Assembly: GCA_002682825.1 (NCBI GenBank)
Contig: NOKP01000013.1
Location: forward strand, 372,001 to 436,000
DNA length: 64,000 nucleotides
Source of the DNA: Neonectria sp. B-13
Taxonomy: Eukaryota > Ascomycota > Sordariomycetes > Hypocreales > Nectriaceae
Reading direction: 5' to 3'
Shown here piece by piece: positions 35,699-47,439 of this stretch (position 1 is its first letter; each line of letters begins with the position of its first letter). The notes beneath the pieces were generated by a model. The model saw only the letters and a list, made by a program, of their open reading frames with translations, searched no databases and was not told the DNA's origin. The position numbers and the translations under genes were made by a program.

Positions 35699-37312
35699 TT
35701 AAACGTATGGCGAGCCCACACCTCGGGCGCCGCGGGCTAGGAAGCCCTCCCGCTGATGCCACTGCCAGTCTTCGTGGCCGGGTTGCTGCAGATACTGCGA
35801 CTGATGAGGCTGCGGCTGCTGGCGTGGGCGGGGCTCGGTAGGATAGTAATCGTAATCGTCCCTGTCTCTCTCGGCGCGGCCATCCCGTCGGCGCCAGGGA
35901 CTGCTCTCGCGAGTCGTCTTCCACTCCTCCTCCGCCCCGTTGTCGCGCTCGTTCTCGTATCCGCGCTCGTCGTGCTCGCGGAACCGCTCCAGGTCCGCCT
36001 CCATCTCCCCCAGACGCAGGTACCCGCGGCCAACCCACGCGTCGATGGTCTCGGCGATCTGGCGGAAGCCTTCGGTGTGGCCGCCGCAGCGGCCGGCCTT
36101 GAGCCCGCATGTCACAAACAGGTAGCTGTGGATCATCTCGTGCAGGAAGGTCGAGATGAGCAGCCGGCGGTTGTACTTCGTGTCCTTGAGGATGGGCGAC
36201 GACAGCACGATGAGCGTCTCGTAGGGGCGGCGGCACTCGTGGTCAGGGTCCCGTCGACGCCGGCACTCTGGCTCGGGTTCACGCCGTCGTCGTTCGTGCT
36301 CGGGCTCGCGCCGCCGTCGCAGCGCCGTGGTACCGACGATGTGCGCCTGGTACTGCGCGCTGGCTGGGTGGCTCCAGTCCCATGTGACGAGGCCGGTCAG
36401 GCGGTTGGCGAAGAAGAGCTCGTTGGCGGCAGAGAAAATGCTGCGCAGGGCCTGGTTGTCCAGTTCCCAAACGGGAGCACCACCGCCGGACTTGGGGTTG
36501 ATGAGGGCTTTGAGGATGCGGCCGTGCTGCGAGCCCGGACGGCGTCGGCGGGTCAGGCCGGCGACGTGGTCGCGGACGAGGCGGGCGGCCTCGAGGTCAG
36601 TGCGGAAGCACGCGGATTCGTCGTCGTCCGGGCCGAGGCTGGCGAGGGAGTGCTGCGAGGTGTCGGAGGAGATGGAGAGGCCCGACTGGGTGCGCTCCAT
36701 GGCGGAGGCTGCGGGCGGGGGACCGCCGGGGCCGAGTGGCGCGAGCACGGGGCCCATGTCGGCGGCGGGGCCGGGTCCGGGTCCGGGTCCAAAGCCGACA
36801 GGGCCGAGGGGGGAGATGGGGAGGATTTCAGGAGTGGGCGAGCGTTCTCGGATGACGAAAAAAGCGTGGTTGTTTCCGGCGATGGAGGCGGGAGGACTGA
36901 GGGGTAGAAGGATGGTTTCTATATTGTGATTATGGTTGTGGTTGAGATTGTGATCGTGATCGTAGTCGTGGTCGTGATGGTAGTAGTCGTCGTCTATGGG
37001 GCTGTTGAAGCCGTCGAAGCCGTCGAAGCTGTCGACCGGGCCAGTAGCATGACCAGAAGCGTAGCCGGCGGCCAAGCAATTCCCATGGCGATTATCATTG
37101 CCATATGCATATGCTGCCTGGTTCGAAGTGGACCCCCAAGAGTCGACAGTCAATTCGCCAGCAGCAAAGCGCGTGCGCTTGTACTCGAAACCATCGCCAC
37201 CATCGTCACCGTCGGAGTGGCTCACCCTCCGTTTCCCGCCCACAATGTATGGCCCGCGGCCAGTGGCACTGGCGCCTTGCGAACGACCCCCGTCATCCAC
37301 CCAAAAGGCCAT
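35699..37312 (-). CDS. SprT-like zinc metalloprotease-domain protein
   Basis: Single exon, 537 aa. Residues 1-230 are disordered, with an Asp/His/Asn-rich stretch (about 108-130) and a Gly-Pro run. The SprT-like domain covers about 285-432. It starts ALRSIFSAANELFFANRL and carries the zinc site HEMIH (391-395, Glu392 catalytic), with the third ligand H412 in CGGHTEGF. The family includes Spartan/Wss1-type DNA-protein crosslink proteases, nuclear enzymes acting on chromatin. Between two strands of the domain sits a charged tandem insert (332-362, annotated separately). The C-terminal tail is rich in Arg, Asp and Gln and lacks an obvious PCNA or SUMO motif that I can identify. Activity is plausible because the metal site is intact, but the physiological role is inferred from family only. 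Confidence 0.88.
   Translation of the reverse strand: MAFWVDDGGRSQGASATGRGPYIVGGKRRVSHSDGDDGGDGFEYKRTRFAAGELTVDSWGSTSNQAAYAYGNDNRHGNCLAAGYASGHATGPVDSFDGFDGFNSPIDDDYYHHDHDYDHDHNLNHNHNHNIETILLPLSPPASIAGNNHAFFVIRERSPTPEILPISPLGPVGFGPGPGPGPAADMGPVLAPLGPGGPPPAASAMERTQSGLSISSDTSQHSLASLGPDDDESACFRTDLEAARLVRDHVAGLTRRRRPGSQHGRILKALINPKSGGGAPVWELDNQALRSIFSAANELFFANRLTGLVTWDWSHPASAQYQAHIVGTTALRRRREPEHERRRREPEPECRRRRDPDHECRRPYETLIVLSSPILKDTKYNRRLLISTFLHEMIHSYLFVTCGLKAGRCGGHTEGFRQIAETIDAWVGRGYLRLGEMEADLERFREHDERGYENERDNGAEEEWKTTRESSPWRRRDGRAERDRDDYDYYPTEPRPRQQPQPHQSQYLQQPGHEDWQWHQREGFLARGARGVGSPYV
36227..36319 (-). repeat. In-frame tandem repeat inside the SprT-like domain
   Basis: Three imperfect units of 9-10 codons with consensus RRRREPEHEC: RRRREPEHE, RRRREPEPEC and RRRRDPDHEC. 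They encode residues 332-362 of the SprT-like protein, between IVGTTAL and YETLIVLSS. The length is a multiple of three and the frame is kept. The insert separates two core strands of the protease fold, a loop that is short in typical members. Confidence 0.8.
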
Positions 37313-40300
37313 GGGACATGCTCAGCTAGGGTCAACGCCGACGTTTCTAACGTCAACAAGGCAAAGAGAGGAGAGACGAGAGAGTCACATATATGCCCTT
37401 TCTTTTTTCGACAAATGTGACGCTGCGGCTGGAAATGAATGGGATGGTTCGGAGGCGGGCTGGGAAAGGGAGGCGACTTTCTGGGTCAGTCACACCACAC
37501 AACCAGGGAGAGGTTCTGCGTCCGGGGCTTCCTCTGCACAATGGACCGTATTCTCGAATGTGAAGGTGCGGTGCCCCTGGCAGCTGGACGTGCAGTGCAG
37601 TGCAGTGCAATGCGGTGTCGAGTTGAGTGCGGTGTGCGATGCGAAAGGTGTCGGTGAGTCCGGAGCTGGGCGGTCGGGTTCGGGTTCGGGTGGCGGTGGA
37701 TGGGGCGTGGACGCAGAAGGAGTTGTTGTGGACGAGGGAAAATGCAGCTGGATGATTAAAATGAAAAATAAAGGAGAGAGAGAAAGCCGAAGGTCGTGAA
37801 GAGAGGCGAGACGAAGAGTAGGCGAAAAAAGGAGTGGGAGGGAGGAGAAAACAGAGTTTCACCGTAAGTGTGAAGGTGAGTCGTGGTAGTGGTAGTGGTA
37901 AAGCGGTCGTCGTGGGCTTTCGCAATGCGCGGGTCCTTTTGGTGCGGTCCGCCGTGGGTTCGTTCTGTTGGTGCGATGCGAGGGGGATGAGATGGGATTC
38001 GATTTCGGGAGAGAGCGCCACGGAACTAGGGGAAGGGAAATGTATAGTTCGTAGGCGGCCTAGACTACATAAAACATAAATGATAAATCAAAACGGCCGG
38101 GGGATTGTCTATATCTAAGTATGCTCCGGGTGCGGCATCTCCAGTCCATAAAGTCCCGTGGGCCGCGAGAACAGCCCCAGCCAAGAAACCACCTCTGGGA
38201 ACATCCATTGAGGCCATGACCTTGTCCGCCGTGTGAATCCGACCTGGAAAAAGGGTATCCAACTCGATCCAACTGGGCAACAACGTTGGGCTGGGGCCGC
38301 AAGCTGGCCGCCGCCGGGGGCCAGAAACTCGACACACAACACAGGTCACACAACCCCGGTCGATTAATTCCCAGCTGTGTCCCGGCGGCGTTCTGCCATG
38401 GCCCGTGGATGATCTGCCAGGCAGGCCAGGCGCTGCCAAATCACCGCGGGGGAACCCTTGTTGTTCCAGTTGGCATGGCCCGGTCAAGGCGAGGGAGGAG
38501 TGAAAGCCACCCGCGGCGGGCGTGCAAGACGACACGAGACAGGACGACACGAGACAGGAGGGAGGATGGATCCCTGGCCAGCAAGCCAACCGATCGCCGC
38601 CTCACTCTGCGCTTCTGCTGCAGTGTGCAGGCTGTCTGCGTTTCTGCAGTCTGCAGTCTGCAGTCTGCGCTCTGCCACTTCTGCCACTATGCAAAGTCGT
38701 TTTGGGACACGCGAGCCTCGGCGCTTTTGCTGAGGTCTGGATGACAGCTGCTGCCCATTGATTGTCCCCTAACCCAAAAGCTCGGAAGATGCTCGCTCTG
38801 CCAAGTGCTCGAGGGGAGATGATATGGCACTGCGATAGGCTGTCTACCTTGCACTCGCACAAAGCAAAAAGCACAGCGAGAGACAAGTGAGGACAGGATC
38901 CATCGCCAGGGCGGCAAGCGGTGAGGTACAGTACAGCCATGATGGCGTGTAACAGCGCATCCACGGCGAGGCCTGTACCGCACCGCACCGCACCATACGC
39001 AAGGAAGCCCAAGCCATGAAAGCAAGTCAGATAAACAGGGCGACAGCGCACAGCTGTAAGATGAGAAAGAGGCTGAGTGGAAAAGCCGTCTCCGTCTATG
39101 TCTCCGTCTCCGTCCGTTCCTTGGAATCGTCCATCGCCGAAGATCGTCCATTCCACGGAACCCATGAACCCAAACTCCATCCAGGGATTTCCCCTTCATC
39201 TCGCAAAACCCAAGGCAACAAACAGATCTGCCCCTACTCTTCCGGTTGCGCGGCCCAGCTTTTTTCAAGGCTCCAGCCGCCGCAACACCCCCATCGCGTC
39301 GAACAGCTGTATCACGATCCACGCTTTTCCAGGGAAATCCCATGAACCTTCTTCTGCTTCTCCATGCTCCTCCAGCGCCTGAAGCTAGGGGGACTTGAAC
39401 TAACTGCGGCCCCGCCAGCCGCCCCAAGTTCCGTGAGGCGAAAAGGCCGCTCCACTGGACTTGGTAGGATGGGAGCTGACAGCGCAGCTTTCTCCACTGG
39501 GAAAACCCACCTGCTGTCATGCGTCGTCCCTCGTTGCCATTTGCCACCCCATTGCAGCGTCGTGATTGCCGTTGCCACTGGTGGCTTTGGGGTGGGTTGG
39601 GGTTGGATTTGGATGGGCCTTGTTCATGTTCTGGGGCTGATGCCGCATTTGCTCGCCGCTCGGCATCGATGCAGTGCCTCCCACCATCTCTCTTTGTCGC
39701 ACGGAATCACAAAAGTCGATCGATACCTTACATAGTACCTTAATTTGTCAGCTGAGATTCTCCCTGGCAGATGATGTATCTAATGATAGGAAAATAGCCA
39801 ATCTAACTCGACTCAACTAATTAGGCAATACCCTTCCGGTTGTGGTGATTTAACACTATCGCTTCTCTCTATCTTTGCTGCTGGTGGCTGGCTGGCCATC
39901 AATCAATGAATTCTAGAGGCCCGCCCTCTCCATTGGCCCAGGTCTGCCCCCCTCCGCTTCTGATTGGTCGCCCTGGATTTGGACATCTTCGAGAACCGCC
40001 CACTAACACCAGCGCCAACGCCAACACCAACACCAGCGCTGGCGGCCTTCACGCAATTACCGTCTTTGTACATGGCAGCCCTGTCGCCCTCCAAAACGGG
40101 CTCCGTCCCGTGATGCCACAACAGGTAAAGTCGAAGCAGCTTCCAATAATTGGGAGCTGCGGTGCCGCTATCATTCACTAGCGTAGCCTGCTGCTGCTCT
40201 ACGTCAGCTATCCGAGACGACGACGACAGAGCAACCTCGAGGTGTGGAACGCCGCCAACGAAGACAGACGCCGTGGACGGCACGGTCGCAAACGCACACT

Positions 40301-41147
40301 GCATCGCATAAGAGTGACTCAAACGCCTGTGACGTGACACGCCGAACTACGAGAGCCCCATTCGCGAAGAGGAGCCCCACGAAGAGAGAGCGCCCCACGG
40401 AGAGAATCCCATGGAGAGAATCCCACCAGCCAAAATCCCACGACATGCGTCCACGAGCCGACGATAAACGAGCCTGCAACCGCCAGACACGACCAGGCAC
40501 CCATACACAGACCAAAGAACTCAAAATCGCCCATCTCATCGCCTCGTCTTATCACCAGCAGATCATCACCACACCGAGGTGGAAGGACAAGACGCTGACA
40601 TACAGCACATCCCATCCAGATCCGGCCATCCCCCGTGTGTTGGACCCTAACCACCCATCCACATCATGATGATGTGCCCAGCCGCCAATCCTCGGCCAAC
40701 AACCACGTCTGGGCGTGCAGAGCCACATCTGGCAGCATGCAAGTTCCCTGCCTTGCCATGCCCGACGCAACGCGCCCGTCGTCCCTAGTCCAACTAGCCC
40801 AGTCCACGTACCTTCGCTCGCTATCAACGACTCCAAACTGCCGCCTCGTCTTACACGCTCCCCCTCTGGGCGACGGAGAGGAAGACCAGGCCTCATACCC
40901 AACGCCGATCCCTTCAAGGCTCTCACTCCGAAGGCCGCCAACTTCACATCTGCCATCTGGGATATAGCCTGCGTTCTAAACAATAGAGTTGACGCTTTGT
41001 AAATCATATCCTACATGGTAGAATTATCCGTCTCATCACTCCCTCATCTTTTACTCCTTTTCCCCCCCTTCAAAATCACTGGTCCATTCCCAATGCCTTG
41101 TCCAAGCCTGCCTGCAACGCCTCCGCATCACCCTCGTCACCGTGCGT
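37313..41147. other. Long gene-poor region (3.8 kb)
   Basis: No supported gene, although several 100-286-codon open frames exist; their composition looks like GC-driven noise. Small tandem repeats are present: GTGCA units at about 37590-37612, CTGCAGT three times at about 38644-38668, and GGAGAGAATCCCA twice at about 40399-40425. The portion next to 37312 is presumably the SprT-like gene promoter; the portion next to 41147 holds the 3' UTR of the F-box/WD gene. Confidence 0.5.
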
Positions 41148-43185
41148 TCACCCCATTGTCGTGTCCACTCCGAGTCCTCTCACGAACCGCGTCTCGTTAG
41201 CCTGCCGATTCAGGGCGTCTCGCATCCTCTCACTGTACTGGCGCCGCTCCTCCTCGTCCGTCGCCTTCTTGAGGTTTGCTACTCTAAAGTCCTCTTCGGT
41301 GAAGAGTGGATCCCCTGTGAAGCTGACCATTCCTAGCTTCTCACCTGTCCAAAACAGGATGTTGTCCTCGTTGGGTCGCTCGCGACCTTGCCTCGACTTG
41401 GTTGATAGGATCTTACGAGCCAGATCATCGGAGCCAGGCATCGATGCAAAGAGTGATGGCTGGGTTTGGATATCGCTGTGTCCAATTTTGATCCGACGGC
41501 ACTCGGTATGTCCGTCCCTCTCGAACCATTTGATCAGCCCTGTCCCGTCGGAGAAGGCAATCTTGGTCCCGTGGTTAACTACTGACAGGATGATCGACGA
41601 CGCAGCCTTGTATCGGTTCTTCATCGTCGAGTTTTGCAGCACTGCACTGCCATTAGAATGGACCGCCGAGGTCAGTCCGTAAAGTTCCAAAGACCCCTTT
41701 GTCTTGTACTCTCCACCGGCAATCAACGTGCGACCATCCCCAATTGTCTTGCACTCCACGACTCTCTCGGCTGACAGTTCACCGCGACGCCGAACCTCGT
41801 AATCCAGCGTAGAAAACGGATAAGGGAGGGCCGCTAGGCTCGAGAGCCGCGATCCCGAGTAGATGGAGCCCACGATTTTCGGAAACTTTCGGCGGTCGTA
41901 GTGCAGGATATTGGAAAATCGTCCAGCCACGTAGATGTCGTCCGACACCATGTCCTCGTCACCCGCACGAGGCAGGTGGAGGATGCTGATCGGCGTCGGC
42001 TGAGACAGCGAGGCGTATGGCGGCAGTGGTTTCGGGTCGAAAATCGCCTTGAAAGGGCTTTCTTCTTCCCACCCGAGATCGTCAACCCGCTCGATAACAT
42101 CGTGATTCACATTTGCCCGCGCCCTAAAATCGTGTAGGTGGATTCCTAATGATGTGCCAACCGTCAATGGCACGCCGTCGTGGATCTGTGACAGTGTGGT
42201 GATGGACCATTCAAACGACTCGCGGCTGACGACTTCGAGCCGATTGAGGTCGACTTCGATAAGGTCTGCAGATTTGTCAGTTCCGCCAACGAGGTATCAG
42301 GGTGGGCAGTGTTCTCTTTGACGCACGACTCTGAACGGCAAAGAATGCTCGGTGGCCGTTGTTGTTGACACTGACACATTCTGTTACTCCAGTGTCGATC
42401 CTTTTGGACCGCCGGGCATTGTTATTGCCCCTCCTGTCAGTGAATAGGATATCCGGACGGCTAGTAGCAACGATTCCTCCTCGTTTCCCTCTGCTGCCAT
42501 TGACGTCCCACAAGCATACCGAGCCGTCGTCCAGTGGAGAGACTGCCATCAAGGTGCCAAGACCATCGTCTCCGTTGTTTGGGCCATATAGGGCCATCCC
42601 CCGGGCTTCTATGGAATGCTCCAGCCCTCCGACTTTCAAATGCGGAGTCTGTAGCCAGTTGATGCTGGTCGGTCCGTGACGCTGGATATACTCGTCATAC
42701 CATGAGACACGCTCGTCGGGGAACGCTGGATCCCAGTTGGCCAGGTCCTGCAAGAACTCCATGTGCTCTCGATTGCGATGATGCGACTCGTCTTCGGCTG
42801 GCGACGGAAGGTCGTACACCGCTTCATCGGAATTCGTGCTTTCGCTCTGGAGCGCATTCGCGCTGTACGGGCTGGGGCTGGCTTCGGCGGATGCAGCATA
42901 GAAGCGACGGCGATTCTGCAGGAAGTGATACCACGAGGAGCGTTCGAAGCAGTGGCGCTTCCAAAGCTCGTGGTCCAGGCAGACATGGCGGAGCTTACGG
43001 GAGACGAGCTGCAACCTGGGCAGGTAGTGAGGCTCGAGATCTAGGGAGCTCTGGCGTCAGCGGATCGGGTTCAAGGCGGGCGGGGCTCGGCGGATGCGCC
43101 GGTGGCACTCACAGCAGAGGATCTGGAGCAGGATCTCGTCTGGGAGCTCGTCCCAGCGCTGCGGCGGTTGCCCGGACTCGGGCAT
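41148..43185 (-). CDS. F-box protein with WD40-like C-terminal domain
   Basis: Three exons: 43185-43113, 43040-42327 and 42265-41148 (introns 72 and 61 nt); 634 aa. An F-box lies at about residues 10-57 (RWDELPDEILLQILC, then YLEPHYLPRLQLVSRKLRHV, then LWKRHCF). The rest contains beta-propeller-like blades with WD-type turns (LDDGSVCLWDVNGSRG; DDIYVAGRFSNILHYDRRKF; GTKIAFSDGTGLIKWFERD). F-box/WD proteins act as substrate adaptors of SCF ubiquitin ligases, with the F-box binding Skp1. The substrate is unknown. The first intron interrupts the F-box, so the N-terminal exon is easily missed. Splice choices were made to keep VQSHLIEVDLNRLEVV continuous. It is divergent from the next gene. Confidence 0.88.
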
Positions 43186-44420
43186 AGCGCTCGCCAACGA
43201 CGGCGGAGGGCCGGCAGAGGAAACGGGGAGAGAGGACCAGCCAGAGCGCGATCCTGAGGGGAGAGTCCAGCTTCCAGGGTCAGCTGCAGACTGCCAAACA
43301 GGATGGAACCGGAGACTGGGGAGACTGGGGAACTGGGCGGGCCGACCAGGGCTATCGCGATAGGCGACGGGCCAAGATGGGGTTAAGCGACGCTAATTAT
43401 GCCACCCGTTCGTTGGTGCTGGCGCATGCGTTTAGCGCTCCAGAACCAGGAATAGATCCTAGATATTCGTACTTCGGGCCGGCGTGTTGATCCCGTGGGT
43501 TCGGATAGGCTTCTGGCTTGCTTGTCAAAAAGCCGGCCTTGCGGGGTTAGACCAAGCTGGACCCTTCTTTTAGTTATAGAGTTTGACTCTGGGGAGTAAC
43601 TATCTCCAGATCAGATCATGGCTCTGGCTAGGGGTGGGGGGGCGTCAGCGAGGTCGCCAGCGAGATCGACTAATAGTTAAGGGATGGGTCAATACCTAGG
43701 GAGGATGTTGGTCAGAACTCAGGTTCTCCCCAGAGCCATTTTCCGTACACCACCTAGCAACGTAGACTAGATTCCTGTGGCTTTTCGTGCCTAACAAGAT
43801 GCCCGGGTCTCGGTGTGTCCTCCGTATCCTAAGCCGCGTCCCTTGCGCCACCGTGGCTCAAGACGGCTTACCGTTCGCTGTGAAGGTAACGTAGCCAGGC
43901 CGGCCATGTTCGGTAAATTTGACAGGTGCGTGTTACTGCGCAGCTGGCAGCAGTTTCCAGCCGGCAAGCATGTTTACAACCTCTACCTCACCTCGACCAT
44001 CCGCGTAAAGCCATTGATCATAGCCTACTTGTTGGTGCCTCAGTCAACTCCGGCTCAATCTCGCTTTCTGTTTGCACCCCAAATCATAACGCGACCCCGG
44101 CGCCCACATCGACTCCTCTCAAAAACATCCACACATTCACTGCACTTCAACTATACCCTGCACTGCACACAACTGGAATCCTCACCACCAGAGCTGCTTC
44201 CTGAAATTCCACCATCACCAACCTCCCACAAGTCCTCGAATATAGCTTCGCCACCAGCTCATCAAGCGCTACGCGTATCCCGCGCCTCACCTAAGAACCG
44301 TGCTCAACGATCTTGATCGCACTAGATCCCCTCAACTGAGCTTCATCTCACTTCAACTCCCTTCATTCACCGGCTGTGCAACACGCACTCCGGCTGAAGC
44401 GTTCTGCGCGAGCTACGACA
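43186..44420. other. Divergent intergenic region
   Basis: About 1.2 kb without a gene. CT/AC-rich near 44040-44400, compatible with a 5' UTR for the following plus-strand gene. Confidence 0.5.
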
Positions 44421-47082
44421 ATGAAACCAAAACCTGAAAGTGTAGGCGCAACGAACTCCAGGTGATGGGTGCAATAAACTAACTCGCCTAGTCACTACCC
44501 TCGACTGAGAGCGGGCGCCCAGGACGAGACGCAAGAAATGCTCGCCACACCACACTCTCGACAATTTCATCAAAATCGGACCCCTTTGAATCTTCCGACA
44601 TTGGCGATGAGATTCAGCTTGAAGACTTCTCTTACATCAAGGCCCATATCCCCCGAGGTGGGAGTCCTCAGCCATTGCAACTCGTCTCTGAGCATCCTTC
44701 TCGACTCCCCAACAGCGTTGACACCCCGGCAACTGGTCGCAAGCGCAGCGCTTCCCTTGACGAAGACAAGCCGGCTTCCGAATGGGAAACAGTTGTCCCA
44801 GATGATGAGTTTGAAGATAGTCCTCATGTCCCACCTCATCAGCTTAGGCGCCGAAAGAATTTCGAACTTGTCTTTCACGCCCAGGAAATTTTCGAACCCG
44901 GTTCCAACCAGAAAAAGAATGCCATCAAGCCGGAGAGACACACAATGCTCGCACCTCCGCGTGCACTTCCCATGCCACCTGCAAAAAGGCCGCCAAGATT
45001 CCCCCAACGCATCCACTCCTTTCATTCTACGTCAAGCCTTTACAGTGACTGGGACGACATCGATGAAATTCCGGAGCAGGGGCTTCCTGCTGTGAAAGAA
45101 ATCCAGAGAGTTGAGGCACAAAAGAAGCAGCCCGCACAACTTCTGCTCGTCAACTCTCGTCCGGAGATCTTGAGATCACTCTCCAAGACCTCAAGCAGTA
45201 CTAACGATGATCCGTTCAAGTACGATGGAGATCTTTATTCTGGATTTCTCCAATCATCTGCTGAGAAAGAAGTCAGCAATGCACTTTACCATGCTGGAGA
45301 GAGCGCTCATACAAACCAATCCCTTCCGCGGCCTGCTCAAGCGGAGAATTTGGAGACTAGTCTGAAGAGGGGCCCTGACGTGGCATCTTTCTACAATGCC
45401 GCAGCTATTCGATCAACATAGAATTTTGACGAAGAGATCAAGGTTCCAGTTATTCGAGAACCAAAGACAGACGATGTCCCGGACGCCGAACCTGCCCGTC
45501 GACTGACAGGCGGAATCGCAACTTTTCTTCGACCCCGACCACAGACGGGGACGGAAGCTGATTGGCAAACTGTCGTGACTGAGCAGCCCTTCGACTCTAT
45601 GCAACAAGAGTTCCAGGACAGCATTGCGAAGGGAACAGGAAGCAGTGTTGCTGATGTATCAGACGTGACTGAACACTACTACCCTCATGAGTATGGATCA
45701 ACCGAGAAAATCCTCCAGCATCCTGAGAAGGGCGTCATGACTGGGTCGTACCGCATGCGCAACGAAAAACAGAGAAACATGCCGGTATTTGTTCCACAGT
45801 TTGGCTCCACAGAAGGAGGAACTTTCCCTTGGAATGCTGCTCGGAGCCTTCCACAGCCTCAAGTACAAACGCCGGGAGGCACTCGTCGCTTCTCGAGCCT
45901 GTTTTGCCGCGATGGCTCCACGCAGAGACATACTCGCGATAGCATTCTTATCGATATGGAGTCCAGGCGAGACAGATATCACACGCTCGATTCGAGTCTT
46001 CAGTTACCAGAGGACCAACCGAAAGATGAACCGCCTATGGTGCACGAGAAGAATGCTCGATTCAGATGGTCCCGCATTCGCGAAACCCTGGGAAGAGATC
46101 CCCCAAGAACCACTCTGACCATCTTCGACCAGCCACTGTATAGGCTTGGCATCAGGGAATCAAACCAGTCCAAGAAATCGTCGCATATCCCGCATGACGA
46201 ATTTCTGGCCCAAATTCCCCGTCTTCCCTTCCCTTTGATCAGTTTACCGGAAGCAGCAATGTTGCAGCATTTCCGAAGAGAAAGGGGAGAGGAAGACCAC
46301 ACGGACCCTGGCGGGTCCTTTGCTGCCAGAGGTAGATCTAATACTATTAGCACTGTCGATTCATCGGTTCCCGCTCAAACGCCATCACCTAGCCGACTTC
46401 GATTTTCAGCGGAATCTGCAGGGGACGGCCTCCCTAGACCTGCTCCAGTGCACCACGCTCATAGATCGAACGAAGTGCTTCGGCTCCGGGACTGTGAGAA
46501 AAGCAATATTCCTGTTCACAAAACGTTACTGATGCCTTTTTAGCACGCGAGAGAGTTGCTGACATGCTCATTTCGTCTTCGGCCATTCTGGATACACCGC
46601 CTCAGAGTGAATCTCGGATTCTTACAAACAGGGGCTGGCATAAGGGCCTTCCTCGAGATACCAACACCTTCTGCGAAGGCTTGCCTCGAGCCCGTGGGTT
46701 TTCTTCAAGCACTCTAGAGAGAAGGGCCAAGAAAATGCAGGGTGGCTACCTCCCCAACGACGGAAGTTTGTTTAGCCCATCTGAGGTGGACCTCATAGAG
46801 ACAGCCAGAGAGAACATTCTGTCTCGTCGTCGACACGCCGTGAAGGAGGACAAGGGGGAAAGGATGATATTTATGGGAATCATGCTGCTGACACTATTTT
46901 TCCCATTCATTGGGCTGCTTGCTCTTTGGGGGAAATTTGACTCGGCAGTCTCGTGGTATACCCATGGTGAGATGCATACATTGACCAGTAAACAGAGGCG
47001 TACCCTTAAGCAACAGCTGCTTGTCGAGGCGGTTGTGTACCCGGTCTTGATTATTACATTGGCAGTCTACTACTCGGTCTGA
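44421..47082 (+). CDS. Large unknown protein with C-terminal membrane hairpin; interrupted by an in-frame TAG
   Basis: Proposed exons are 44421-44441, 44492-46493 and 46544-47082 (introns 50 and 50 nt, the first with branch ACTAAC), 854 codons including the stop. Exon 2 is one continuous frame except for TAG at 45419-45421. The frame, composition and later splicing continue undisturbed on both sides, so both halves belong to one gene. The N-terminal about 700 residues are disordered, Ser/Pro/Glu-rich and full of phospho-like motifs. The C-terminus has two hydrophobic segments (MIFMGIMLLTLFFPFIGLLA and LLVEAVVYPVLIITLAVYYS) flanking a basic loop. I do not recognise the family; a membrane-tethered, mostly cytosolic protein is suggested. 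The stop may be a nonsense mutation, a sequencing error or part of a weak 42-nt intron (45380-45421). The first exon is the least certain part. Confidence 0.7.
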
Positions 47083-47439
47083 GTAGAGACTGGGAATATC
47101 CTGACTTGATATAGAGCTACATTGAGATTGATATCAGTGATTTGTGCTGAATTGAGGCTTCAGCACCGAGGACAAATGGATTACCTGTATCGAGAATGCA
47201 TCCATTTTGAATGAGACAAAGCCGGGATTGAGGAACCCGAGACCTTGAGATGCTGCCATAGTAGTCGCACGATATGTGATGGTTTTACCCCGGTACAATC
47301 ACAAATGAATCGAGACAGCGATTTTCAGTTGCTTGAGGATTTGCACTACAGTTCACTGTACACAGAGGAAGGCATTCTGCTCCACACGCAACAACAGCGT
47401 TCCGATGAGTGACACCCACTGGAGTAGACGTAAGCTTCT
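47083..47439. other. Convergent spacer
   Basis: 3' UTRs of two converging genes; no other feature seen. Confidence 0.55.

Noticed and set aside
35756..36907. 383-codon open frame antisense to the SprT-like gene
   Set aside because: Shadow frame of a GC-rich gene; the opposite strand carries a clear zinc-protease motif.
38687..39547. 286-codon minus-strand frame in the long intergenic region
   Set aside because: Arg/Trp/Cys-rich noise-like sequence with no domain, and no supporting promoter or splice signals.
45380..45421. 42-nt intron that would remove the in-frame TAG
   Set aside because: Weak GTGGCA donor, branch-like sequence only 4 nt from the AG, and shorter than the other introns. 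Kept as an alternative, not as the model.
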